A DNA stretch of 31,354 nt, from contig JBKHXN010000022.1 of NCBI GenBank assembly GCA_046565985.1, positions 1 through 31,354 on the forward strand. Direction: 5' to 3'. A program made the position numbers and the translations under genes. The DNA comes from Polycyclovorans sp046565985. GTDB lineage: Bacteria; Pseudomonadota; Gammaproteobacteria; Nevskiales; Nevskiaceae. A model generated the notes under the pieces. That model did not search any database, had not been told where the DNA came from, and was given only the letters and a program-made list of their open reading frames with translations. Of this stretch, positions 6,214 through 13,666 are shown piece by piece. Position 1 is the stretch's first letter; each line of letters begins with the position of its first letter.

Positions 6214-6964
6214 TTTCCGCCAGGTGCAGTACCAGTTTGCCGCGCACCTGCGCGACCCGCAGCACCAGCCCGCGCCCGCCGGCCTGGAAGACCGGCGCAT
6301 GAAGATCTACCGCGATCTGTTCTACAACAACGTGGAAGATTTTCTGGCCAACGCATTTCCGGTATTGCGGCGCATCTCCAGCGACGCGGTATGGCACGCG
6401 CGGGTACGGGATTTCTATGCCCGTCACCAGTCACGCGCGCCGCAGTTCTACAGGCTGGCGCAGGAATTTCTTGCCTATCTGGAGCAGGAGCGCGGCGAGC
6501 ACCCGGACGACCCGCCCTTCCTGCGCGAGCTGGCGCAGTACGAGTGGGCGGAGCTGGCGCTGTCCATTGCCGACATCCCGCTCACGCCGGATCTGGCCGA
6601 CCCCAACGGCGATCTCTACAGCGGCCGCCCGTGTGTCTCGCCCCTGGCCTGGCCGCTGGTGTACCGCTATCCGGTGCACCGCATCGGCCCGGCGTACCAG
6701 CCCACGGAGCCAGGCCCGGAGCCGACCTGTCTGGTGGTGTACCGCACGCGCCAGGACGAGGTGAAGTTCATGGAGATCAACCTCGTCACCGCGCAGCTGC
6801 TGGCGCTGCTGGACGCCGAGCCGCTCACCGGCGAGCAGGCGCTGCACCGGCTGGCCGCGCAGATACAGCACCCGCAGCCGGAGCAGCTGATTGCCGCCGG
6901 CCGCGAGATGCTCGCCGGCCTGCGCGCGCGCGACATCCTGCTCGGCACGCTCCGCGCCGGCTGA
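6206..6964 (+). CDS. hvfC: DUF2063 MNIO partner protein, HvfC/BufC-like
   Basis: 252 residues. The N-terminal half matches DUF2063: FAAHLRDPQH, RRMKIYRDLFYNNVEDFLANAFPVLRR, WHARVRDFYARHQSRAPQFYRLAQEFLAYL and PPFLRELAQYEWAELAL. The C-terminal half (from ~125) has CVSPLAWPLVYRYPVHRIGPAYQP and CLVVYRTRQDEVKFMEINLVTAQLLALL, the region thought to bind the precursor leader and present it to the MNIO. The ATG lies inside the end of hvfB (8-base overlap), so the two are translationally coupled. The DoxX-type hvfD that often follows is absent; the next gene is convergent hemC only 3 bases away, with no terminator visible between them. Confidence 0.9.
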   Translation: MADFRQVQYQFAAHLRDPQHQPAPAGLEDRRMKIYRDLFYNNVEDFLANAFPVLRRISSDAVWHARVRDFYARHQSRAPQFYRLAQEFLAYLEQERGEHPDDPPFLRELAQYEWAELALSIADIPLTPDLADPNGDLYSGRPCVSPLAWPLVYRYPVHRIGPAYQPTEPGPEPTCLVVYRTRQDEVKFMEINLVTAQLLALLDAEPLTGEQALHRLAAQIQHPQPEQLIAAGREMLAGLRARDILLGTLRAG

Positions 6965-6967
6965 GCC

Positions 6968-7897
6968 TCAGACCGCGACGCCGATCTGCGCCAGGATGTC
7001 GCGGGCGCCGTCCTGCAGCAGCCGCTCGGCCAGCGCGATGCCGAGCCGTTCGGCCTCGGCCGGCGGGCCCTCGATCTGCGCCCGTACCTGACGCGAGCCG
7101 TCGGGCGCGCCCACCAGGGCGTCGAGATGCAGCCGGCCCTGCAGCAGCCGCGCGTGGCCGGCCACCGGCACCTGGCAGGCGCCGCCCAGGCGGCTGTTGA
7201 GGGCGCGCTCCGCCGCCAGGCGGGTGGCACTCACCGGATCGTGCAGCGGCGCCAGCAGCGCGCGGGTGCCGATGTCGGCGCTGCGGCACTCGATGCCGAT
7301 GATGCCCTGGCCGATGGCCGGGATGAACTGCTGCGGGTCCAGCGCCTCGCGGATGTGGGCCGACAGGCCCAGGCGGATCAGTCCGGCGCAGGCCAGCAGG
7401 ATGGCGTCGTACTGGCCCTGCCTGAGCTTGCGCAGACGGGTGCCGACGTTGCCGCGCAGCACGGCGATCTCCACGTCCGGGCGCAGCCGGCGCAGCTGGG
7501 TCTGCCGCCGCAGGCTGGAGGTCCCCACCACCGCGCCGGCCGGCAGGGCGGCGAGGCTGGCGTGACGCGTGGAGACGAAGGCATCGCGCGGATCTTCGCC
7601 GGGCAGGAAAGCGGTCAGGCACAGTCCGGGCGGCTGCTGCGCGGGAACATCTTTCATCGAGTGCACGGCGATGTCGGCGCTGCCGTCCAGCAGCGCCTGT
7701 TCCAGTTCCTTGACGAACAGCCCCTTGCCGCCCACCTGTGACAGCGGGCCTTCCAGGCGCTGGTCGCCGGTGGTGTTGAGCGGCAGCAGCCGGATCTGCA
7801 GGTGCGGATGCAGGACCTGCAGCCAGTCGCGGACATACTCCGCCTGCCACAGGGCGAGCGGGGATTCGCGCGTGGCGATGGTCAGCGTGTTGCGCAT
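6968..7897 (-). CDS. hemC: Porphobilinogen deaminase (hydroxymethylbilane synthase)
   Basis: 309 residues, full family length. It polymerises four porphobilinogens into hydroxymethylbilane in tetrapyrrole synthesis. Visible signatures: IATRESPLALWQAEYV (7-22), GGKGLFVKELEQALL, DIAVHSMKDVP with catalytic Asp83, GTSSLRRQTQL (R130/R131), LRGNVGTRLRKL, and GGACQVPVAGHA with the dipyrromethane-cofactor Cys241. Its ATG shares one base with the algR stop (TGATG), indicating translational coupling. In many gammaproteobacteria hemD follows; here the convergent hvf operon takes that place. Confidence 0.97.
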   Translation of the reverse strand: MRNTLTIATRESPLALWQAEYVRDWLQVLHPHLQIRLLPLNTTGDQRLEGPLSQVGGKGLFVKELEQALLDGSADIAVHSMKDVPAQQPPGLCLTAFLPGEDPRDAFVSTRHASLAALPAGAVVGTSSLRRQTQLRRLRPDVEIAVLRGNVGTRLRKLRQGQYDAILLACAGLIRLGLSAHIREALDPQQFIPAIGQGIIGIECRSADIGTRALLAPLHDPVSATRLAAERALNSRLGGACQVPVAGHARLLQGRLHLDALVGAPDGSRQVRAQIEGPPAEAERLGIALAERLLQDGARDILAQIGVAV

Positions 7898-8640
7898 CAG
7901 TGGGTGTCGGTGAGAAAGCGCCGCACTTCCGGCAGGCGGCGACGCGAGACGGGCAGGGGCCGCTGCGAATGACGCACCTTGAGCCAGTGGTGCTGCTCGC
8001 CGTGCTTGTCACGCTCCACCCCGGCGATGAAACGGGTGGCCACCAGCACCTTGCGGTGCACGCGCAGGAACCAGGGCGCAAAGTCCTCTTCCAGGGTTTT
8101 CAGCGATTCCTCGATCAGCACTTCGCCGTGCAGATGGCAGACGGTGGTGTATTTCTGGTCGGCCAGAAAATACACGACATCCTCGCTGGGGATCCGCACC
8201 AAGCCCTCGCGGGTGGTGGCCAGCACGAAATCCCGTTCGGGTTTGCCGGCGGTATCCACCGGCGCGGCCGGTTTGTGCGCGCGGGTCGGCTTGCGGATGC
8301 GGATCAGCGCTTCCTTGAGCTTCTCGGCGCGGATCGGCTTGAGCAGATACCCCTGGGCGTTGGCGTCGAAGGCCGACAGCGCGTGCTCGGAATATGCGGT
8401 AGTGAAGATCACCGCGGGCGGCAGATCCAGCTCCTGCAGCAGGCGGGAGACCTGGATGCCGTCCATGGTGCCCATGCGGATGTCCAGCAGCACCAGGTCG
8501 GGCTCTTCCTCGTAGATCAGGTCCAGCGCGGTCTCGCCGTCGCCGGCCTCGCCCACTACCTCGTAGCCGGGAAAATCCGAGACCAGTCGGCGCAGGCGCT
8601 CACGCGCCAGCGGCTCATCGTCCACGATCACCACTCTCAT
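7897..8640 (-). CDS. algR: LytTR-family response regulator, AlgR-like
   Basis: 247 residues. The receiver domain (1-~115) has the acidic pair D7/D8, phosphoacceptor D53 (LVLLDIRM), T80/T81 (IFTTAYSEHAL) and K101 (LLKPI). A linker leads to a LytTR DNA-binding domain (~138-243) with EDVVYFLADQKYTTVCH, ESLKTLEEDFAPWFLRVHRKVLV and the closing LPVSRRRLPEVRRFL. AlgR homologues regulate alginate, type IV pili and virulence genes; the regulon here is unknown. It overlaps algZ by four bases (ATGA) and hemC by one. The algZ-algR-hemC order matches the pseudomonad arrangement, which supports the AlgR assignment over a generic LytR. Confidence 0.9.
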   Translation of the reverse strand: MRVVIVDDEPLARERLRRLVSDFPGYEVVGEAGDGETALDLIYEEEPDLVLLDIRMGTMDGIQVSRLLQELDLPPAVIFTTAYSEHALSAFDANAQGYLLKPIRAEKLKEALIRIRKPTRAHKPAAPVDTAGKPERDFVLATTREGLVRIPSEDVVYFLADQKYTTVCHLHGEVLIEESLKTLEEDFAPWFLRVHRKVLVATRFIAGVERDKHGEQHHWLKVRHSQRPLPVSRRRLPEVRRFLTDTH

Positions 8641-9773
8641 TGCCGCTCCTCTTTCTGTTCCTGCACCGGGGCCCGGGGCAGGTAGACGCGCGCGCGGAAG
8701 ACCGGCGCCGTCAGCCCCAGCTCCTGCCCCAGTTCGAGCCGTGCGCCGTCACCGTAAATCAGGTTGAGGCGCTGGGCAATATTGTCCACGGCGATACGGT
8801 TGCCGGGGTTTTCGCGCTGCGCCGGGCCGCGCGTCGGCAGCGGGTTTTCGATGGTGATGACCAGCCGCCCGTCCAGCTCGCGCCCGGTGATGGTGATGCG
8901 CCCGGGTTCGTCGAGCAGGGAGATGCCGTGGTACACCGCGTTCTCCAGCAGCGGCTGGATCACCAGCATCGGCACCGGCCAGTCCATGAGCTGGTCGGGG
9001 ATGTCCCAGTCCACCTCCATCTTCTTGCCCAGGCGCAGTTTCTCGATGCGCAGGTAGGCCAGACACAGGCCGATCTCCTCGCTCAGCGGCCCGGTCTGCT
9101 GGCGCTTTTCCAGGCTGGCGCGAAACAGGTCGGAGAGATCCACCACCATGTCCTCTGCCGCCGCCGGCTGGCCGCGGATCAGCGCCGCGATGCTGTTGAG
9201 CGAGTTGAACAGGAAGTGCGGGCGGATCCGCGCGGTGAGCGCCTGGTAGCGGCTCTCCGCCTCGGCGTGCACCTGCTGCTGCCACTGGTTGCGTGCCCAG
9301 AAGTAGCGCAGCATCAGAAACACCACGATGGCGGCGATGCCGGTATGGCGCAGGATGAAGCCGGTGCGCGATTCGGTGATCTGCAGATCCACCCAGGTGA
9401 AGGCGCCGGCGAGGTTGTAGGCGATGTCGGCAAACTGCATCACCAGCAGTACCAGCATGCCCCAGCAGACAAAGAACACCACGCCGGGGCGCGCCAGGCG
9501 CAGCCAGCGCCGCGCCCAGCACAGCAGGCCGGCGCTGCACAGGCCGATCCACTGCAGATAGAAGGAGATCAGCGCCAGCCGGCCCAGCGCCTGCACGCCG
9601 CTGACGCTGCTCATCAGCACCAGCACCAGGGCGACCAGCTGCATCATGAAGGCCAGCACGATGACCGCCCCCGGGGTGCAGAAATTGGGGATCAGGTCCA
9701 GCTGCGCCGCAGACTGCGGGGGGATCCGTCTCATGGGCGGGGGTGGGGCAGGCGAGCCGCTATTCTGCGGCAT
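8637..9773 (-). CDS. algZ: AlgZ/FimS-like membrane histidine kinase
   Basis: Four predicted membrane segments (about 36-57, 66-86, 97-115, 141-158) precede a His_kinase domain with RIRPHFLFNSLNSIAAL (H186) and an ATPase N-box QPLLENAVYHG (N278). This is the LytS/AlgZ class without a canonical H-box. The open frame extends to 10097, but that upstream part is promoter-like and lacks homology. I chose ATG 9773 (378 residues, MPQNSGS); ATG 9734 (365 residues) is equally possible because neither has a convincing ribosome binding site. The N-terminal PNFCTPGAV matches the usual start of the family. It pairs with AlgR through a four-base ATGA overlap. Confidence 0.88.
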   Translation of the reverse strand: MPQNSGSPAPPPPMRRIPPQSAAQLDLIPNFCTPGAVIVLAFMMQLVALVLVLMSSVSGVQALGRLALISFYLQWIGLCSAGLLCWARRWLRLARPGVVFFVCWGMLVLLVMQFADIAYNLAGAFTWVDLQITESRTGFILRHTGIAAIVVFLMLRYFWARNQWQQQVHAEAESRYQALTARIRPHFLFNSLNSIAALIRGQPAAAEDMVVDLSDLFRASLEKRQQTGPLSEEIGLCLAYLRIEKLRLGKKMEVDWDIPDQLMDWPVPMLVIQPLLENAVYHGISLLDEPGRITITGRELDGRLVITIENPLPTRGPAQRENPGNRIAVDNIAQRLNLIYGDGARLELGQELGLTAPVFRARVYLPRAPVQEQKEERQ

Positions 9774-9826
9774 GTGGGCGGGCCGTGCGGCTGGCCCCGC
9801 CCCCGGACGACCTGACAGGACGGGGA

Positions 9827-9856
9827 TTGACAGAGGCAACCATTCTTTTGTAAAAC
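9827..9856 (+). promoter_or_regulatory. Candidate sigma-70 promoter for the KAS III-like operon
   Basis: A perfect TTGACA (9827-9832) is followed after 18 bases by TAAAAC (9851-9856, four of six matches to TATAAT). It lies about 120 bases upstream of the first gene at 9979, within the algZ divergent region. Confidence 0.45.
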
Positions 9857-9861
9857 TGACG

Positions 9862-9884
9862 TATGATTCAGGTGTCATATCATA
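9862..9884 (+). promoter_or_regulatory. Inverted repeat TATGAT-N11-ATCATA, possible operator
   Basis: Perfect 6-base half-sites at 9862-9867 and 9879-9884 sit a few bases downstream of the putative -10 of the plus-strand operon. The local AT content is high against a GC-rich background. A dimeric regulator binding here could control the operon, or the divergent algZ. Confidence 0.35.
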
Positions 9885-9978
9885 AACAGCCCACGACCCC
9901 GGGACGCCCGCCGCACGGCGCCGGAGCCGCACCGCGACGGTCCTGCGTGGCGGATCTGCCACTGGGGCTGCGGCGGCC

Positions 9979-10974
9979 ATGATCCTGCGCGGGCTGGGCA
10001 TCCATCTGCCGGCGCACCACCACAGCGCCGCGACCATCGCCGCGGCATCCGGCGTGCCGGAGGCGATCGTACGCAGCAAAATGGGCATCACGCGCAAGAC
10101 CGTCGCCGGCCCTGAGGATCACACCAACCTCATGGGCATCCGTGCCGCCCAAGCGGCGCTGGCCGACGCCGGCGTCGAGGCCGGGCAGCTGGACCTGCTG
10201 ATCTCCATCACCGAGGAACACAAGGAGTATCCGGTGTGGACCGCCGGCATCCATGCCGCGCACGCGCTGGGCGCGACGCGCGCCTACGCCTTCGACATCG
10301 GCCAGAAATGCGGCAGTGCGGTGCTGGGCCTCAAGCTCGCGCGCGACCTGCTGCTGGCCGACGCCGATCTGAACACCATCCTCATCGCCGGCGGCTACCG
10401 CAACAGCGACCTGGTGGACTACGCCAATCCGGCCACGCGCTTTCTCAATAATCTTGCCGCGGGGGGCGGCGCGGCGGTGGTGACGCGCGAGGGACCGGGC
10501 TTCGAGATTCTCGGCTCGGCCTTCATCACCGACGGCAGCTTCGCCGAGGACGTGATCGTGCCGGTAGGCGGCACGCGCGAGCCGGCCACGCCGGACAACC
10601 TGCACCGCTACCGCTTCCATATCCCTGACGCGCCGGGGATGAAGGCGCGCATGGAGCGCCGGTCGCTGGACAATTTCACCACGGTGATCGAGCAGGCCTG
10701 TGCGCGCTCGGGCCTGCGCGCCCAGGACGCCGCGCACCTGGCGATCCTGCACATGAAGCGCAGCGCCCACGAGGAGATCCTGCGCCGCACCGGGATCCCG
10801 GCGCAGCGCACGATCTACCTCAGCGACTACGGCCACGTCGGCCAGGTGGACCCGCTGCTGTCGCTGAAGCTGGCCCGCGACCAGGGCCGCTTACATGACG
10901 GTGATGTCAGCATTCTGTGCACGGCCGGTATCGGCTATGTTTGGAATGCCCTCTGTGTCCGGCTGCGCAAATGA
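9979..10974 (+). CDS. KAS III-like (FabH-superfamily) condensing enzyme with a C-H-H active site
   Basis: 331 residues with the thiolase/FabH fold order: MILRGLGIHLP start; IRAAQAALADAGVEAGQLDLLIS; DIGQKCGSAVLGLKLARDLL with nucleophile Cys111; ILIAGGYRNSDLVDY; AGGGAAVVTR; LAILHMKRSAHEEI (His258, the HQAN position); and YLSDYGHVGQVDPLLSLKLA (G285-H286, where FabH has G-N). The N-to-H change makes the triad C-H-H. Fatty-acid FabH, PqsD-like or acyltransferase roles are all possible, so the specific reaction is unknown. Its stop overlaps the next start (ATGA). It heads a seven-gene operon that also contains an acyl-CoA ligase and a reductase, so its substrate is probably an acyl-CoA made by the ligase. 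Confidence 0.8.
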   Translation: MILRGLGIHLPAHHHSAATIAAASGVPEAIVRSKMGITRKTVAGPEDHTNLMGIRAAQAALADAGVEAGQLDLLISITEEHKEYPVWTAGIHAAHALGATRAYAFDIGQKCGSAVLGLKLARDLLLADADLNTILIAGGYRNSDLVDYANPATRFLNNLAAGGGAAVVTREGPGFEILGSAFITDGSFAEDVIVPVGGTREPATPDNLHRYRFHIPDAPGMKARMERRSLDNFTTVIEQACARSGLRAQDAAHLAILHMKRSAHEEILRRTGIPAQRTIYLSDYGHVGQVDPLLSLKLARDQGRLHDGDVSILCTAGIGYVWNALCVRLRK

Positions 10975-12464
10975 ACCCCGATCTCATCCACTGGCGCGCC
11001 CAGCTCACGCCCGACCGCCCTGCGCTGTGGTGTGCAGGACGCTGGCTGAATTACGCCCAACTGGACCAGCGCGCCACGCGTCTGGCACGCCGCCTGCAGG
11101 GGGCGGGGGTGAGACGGGGCGATCGCGTCGGCATCCTGGCGCTGAACCACGTCGCCCATTTCGATCTGCTGCTGGCCGCACCCAAGCTCGGGTTCATCTA
11201 CACCCCCTTCAATTACCGCCTGTGCGCGCAGGAACAGCAGCAGCTCGCCGACGATGTGCGCCCTGCCCTGCTGCTGGTGGATGCCCGTCATGCCGGGCTG
11301 GCCAGCGGTTTGCGCTGCCCGGTGCAGAGGCTGGACGCCTACGAGGACTGGCTGGCCGGCGCGCCGGCCGAGCCGCTGCCGGCGGCCGGCCTGGGCGCGG
11401 AAGATCTCCACATGCTGCTGTTCACCGGCGGCAGCACCGGCCTGCCCAAGGCCGCGTGCCTGCCGTACCGGCAGACGCTGGGCAACTGCGTGCGCACCGT
11501 GGACGCCTGGAGCCTGACGGCCGCGGACTGCGCCATCCAGGTCACGCCCTGCTTCCACGCCGCGCTCAATGTGCTGGCCACGCCGCTGCTCTACGCCGGC
11601 GGCCGGGTGGTGCTGATGCCGCAGTTCGACGCCGGACAGTACCTCGCGCTCGCCGCCACGCACGGCGCCACACGCCTGTTCATGGTGCCGACCATGTACC
11701 AGATGCTCGCCGAGCACCCCGACTTTGCGCGCGCAGACCTGCAGCAGGTGCGCTGGGCCATCTCCGGCGGCGCGGCCTGTCCGCCCGCCCTGCGCGAGGC
11801 CTACGCAAGGCGCGGTATCCCGCTGCATCAGGGCTTCGGCATGACCGAGGCCGGCGTCAACTGCTTCGTCACCCGTCCCGCCGAGGCCGCGCAGTGGCCG
11901 GATACGGTCGGCCGCCCGCTGCCGGGCACCGAGGCGGTGATCCGCCGCGCCGACGGCCATCCCTGCGCGGTCGACGAGATCGGCGAACTCACCCTGCGCG
12001 GTCCGCATCTGTGCGCCGGCTATTTCGAGCGCCCGCAGGAATGGGCCCGCGCGTGCCGCGACGGCTGGCTATGGACCGGCGACCTCGCACGCTGCAATGC
12101 CCAGGGCCTGTACTTCATCGCCGGGCGTGCCAAGGAGATGTTCATTTCCGGCGGCGAGAACGTCTATCCGCTGGAAGTCGAGGCCGCGCTCGGCCAGTGC
12201 CGCGGCGTGGCCGAGTGCGCGGTGCTGGGCATCCCGCACCCCAAATGGGGCGAGGTGGGGCTGGCGGCGGTGGTGATGCAGCCGGGGCACGCGCCCGATG
12301 CCGAGGCCCTGCGCGCCGAGCTGCGATCGCGTCTGGCCGGCTACAAGGTGCCACGGGAGTTTTTCTTCCTGCCCGGCCTGCCCAAGACCGGCGCCGGCAA
12401 GCTCGCCCGGCCCGAGATCCGCCGTCTCTACGCGCGCAGCGCGCCGCAGGAGCAGTGTGCATGA
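10971..12464 (+). CDS. AMP-forming acyl-CoA synthetase / ligase
   Basis: 497 residues from the ATG that overlaps the KAS stop; an upstream ATG exists, but this overlap start (MNPDLIHW) fits the family. Motifs of the class I adenylate-forming superfamily: LLFTGGSTGLPKAACL (P-loop-like A3, ~149-164), GFGMTEAGVNCF (A5), LWTGDLARCNAQGLYFIAGRAKEMFISGGENVYPLEVE (A7-A8, with the hinge) and LPKTGAGKLARPEI with catalytic Lys477. It activates a carboxylic acid through an acyl-adenylate to the CoA thioester. Chain length and substrate cannot be read from sequence. It is translationally coupled to both neighbours (4-base ATGA overlaps). Confidence 0.9.
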   Translation: MNPDLIHWRAQLTPDRPALWCAGRWLNYAQLDQRATRLARRLQGAGVRRGDRVGILALNHVAHFDLLLAAPKLGFIYTPFNYRLCAQEQQQLADDVRPALLLVDARHAGLASGLRCPVQRLDAYEDWLAGAPAEPLPAAGLGAEDLHMLLFTGGSTGLPKAACLPYRQTLGNCVRTVDAWSLTAADCAIQVTPCFHAALNVLATPLLYAGGRVVLMPQFDAGQYLALAATHGATRLFMVPTMYQMLAEHPDFARADLQQVRWAISGGAACPPALREAYARRGIPLHQGFGMTEAGVNCFVTRPAEAAQWPDTVGRPLPGTEAVIRRADGHPCAVDEIGELTLRGPHLCAGYFERPQEWARACRDGWLWTGDLARCNAQGLYFIAGRAKEMFISGGENVYPLEVEAALGQCRGVAECAVLGIPHPKWGEVGLAAVVMQPGHAPDAEALRAELRSRLAGYKVPREFFFLPGLPKTGAGKLARPEIRRLYARSAPQEQCA

Positions 12465-13666
12465 AACGCTGCCTGTTCCTGGCGGGGCTGCTGCTGGCAC
12501 CGGCTGTCCAGGCCGCCGATCCGCTGCCGCAGATGGGCCGCTACATGCCGCTCTATCCGGCGCTGTATTTCAGCGGCGGCTACGAGCAGGACGAGGCGGA
12601 CCGCAGCTACGACCAGGCCGGGCGCGAGCAGGACAGCGCCGCGCCCAATTCCGGCAGCAGCCAGCTGCCGGCGCGCCGCCTGCACGCCGACTTCAGCTGG
12701 TACTTCCCGATGTTCGAGGCCGCCGGGCTGCCGTTCTTCTCCACCCGCCTGCACACCGCCAGCATCCGCCTGCGCCACGCGCGCGTGCAGACCGAGGGCG
12801 CGCTGGCCGAGTTTGTCGCCAACACCGAGGACGACGCCCGCACCGAGGCCGATGACCTGCGCAACAACGGCAGCGGCATCGGCGATCTGGAATTCGAGTT
12901 CGGCAGTTTTCTCTACGGCTCCGCCGACTGGCGCGAGCGCCGCCGCGCGCCGCTGGCGGTGCTGCTGCTCGCTGGCGTGCGCGCGCCGTTTGGCAACTAC
13001 GACCGCGACGCGCCGGTGAGCGCCGGCACCAACACCGCCGCCGCGCACCTGCAGCTGGCCCTGCACGCCCAGCCCTGGCGCGGCGCCTTTGTGGATGCCG
13101 CGCTGGGACGGCGCGCCTACTTCAAGAATCAGGATCCGGCCTTTGGCGGGCTGATGCCGGTGCAGCAGGGCGACGATACCTTCTGGGACTTCAGCCTGGC
13201 CCAGCACGTGGGGGGCGGGCTGTATCTGGGCGCCTTCGCCAGCGGCCGCGAGGGGGACGCCAATCTCTACGAGAACCCGCGCTTTGCCCCCAACATGCCG
13301 CCCCCGCCCGAGACCACGCCGGAGTCCGACAATTTTGCGGTCCCCGGCCGCTACCAGGATGAAGGCACCCGGCTGCGCAGCGCCGGGCTGTCGGTGTCGT
13401 ATTTCATCTCGCAGCGCTGGCTCGCCGGGCTGCACTGGGTGCAGCCGCTGTCCGGCCGCAGCGGCGAATTTGACCTGCCCTTCCGCAACCGCCAGCCGGC
13501 CGGCTGCACGCCGGGCTCCACCGGCTGCCAGATCACGCCGGGCGAGACGGTGCGCGTGGACGGCATGGGCCCGGCGCGCACGCTGGCATCCGAGCGGCTG
13601 CTGTTCACGCTGCGCTTCAACTTCGGCCAGGGAGATGCATTCACATGCACCGGCTGCGAAAACTGA
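12461..13666 (+). CDS. Outer-membrane beta-barrel protein, MetA/phenol-degradation transporter-like (first copy)
   Basis: 401 residues. The signal peptide is MKRCLFLAGLLLAPAVQA|ADP. The mature protein alternates short amphipathic strands (LHADFSWYFPMF, APLAVLLLAGVRAPFGNY, AAAHLQLALHAQPW, DFSLAQHVGGGLYLGAF, SAGLSVSYFISQRWLAGLHWVQPLSGRSGEFD, LLFTLRFNFGQ) typical of a transporter barrel. It resembles the MetA-pathway 'phenol degradation' outer-membrane family (moderate recognition). The C-terminus FTCTGCEN lacks the usual terminal Phe and adds a CxxC. It shares a QP.(S/G)GR(S/G)(G/S)E(F/I)D segment with the downstream gene, so the two look like tandem paralogues. The ATG overlaps the ligase stop. 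Confidence 0.65.
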   Translation: MKRCLFLAGLLLAPAVQAADPLPQMGRYMPLYPALYFSGGYEQDEADRSYDQAGREQDSAAPNSGSSQLPARRLHADFSWYFPMFEAAGLPFFSTRLHTASIRLRHARVQTEGALAEFVANTEDDARTEADDLRNNGSGIGDLEFEFGSFLYGSADWRERRRAPLAVLLLAGVRAPFGNYDRDAPVSAGTNTAAAHLQLALHAQPWRGAFVDAALGRRAYFKNQDPAFGGLMPVQQGDDTFWDFSLAQHVGGGLYLGAFASGREGDANLYENPRFAPNMPPPPETTPESDNFAVPGRYQDEGTRLRSAGLSVSYFISQRWLAGLHWVQPLSGRSGEFDLPFRNRQPAGCTPGSTGCQITPGETVRVDGMGPARTLASERLLFTLRFNFGQGDAFTCTGCEN

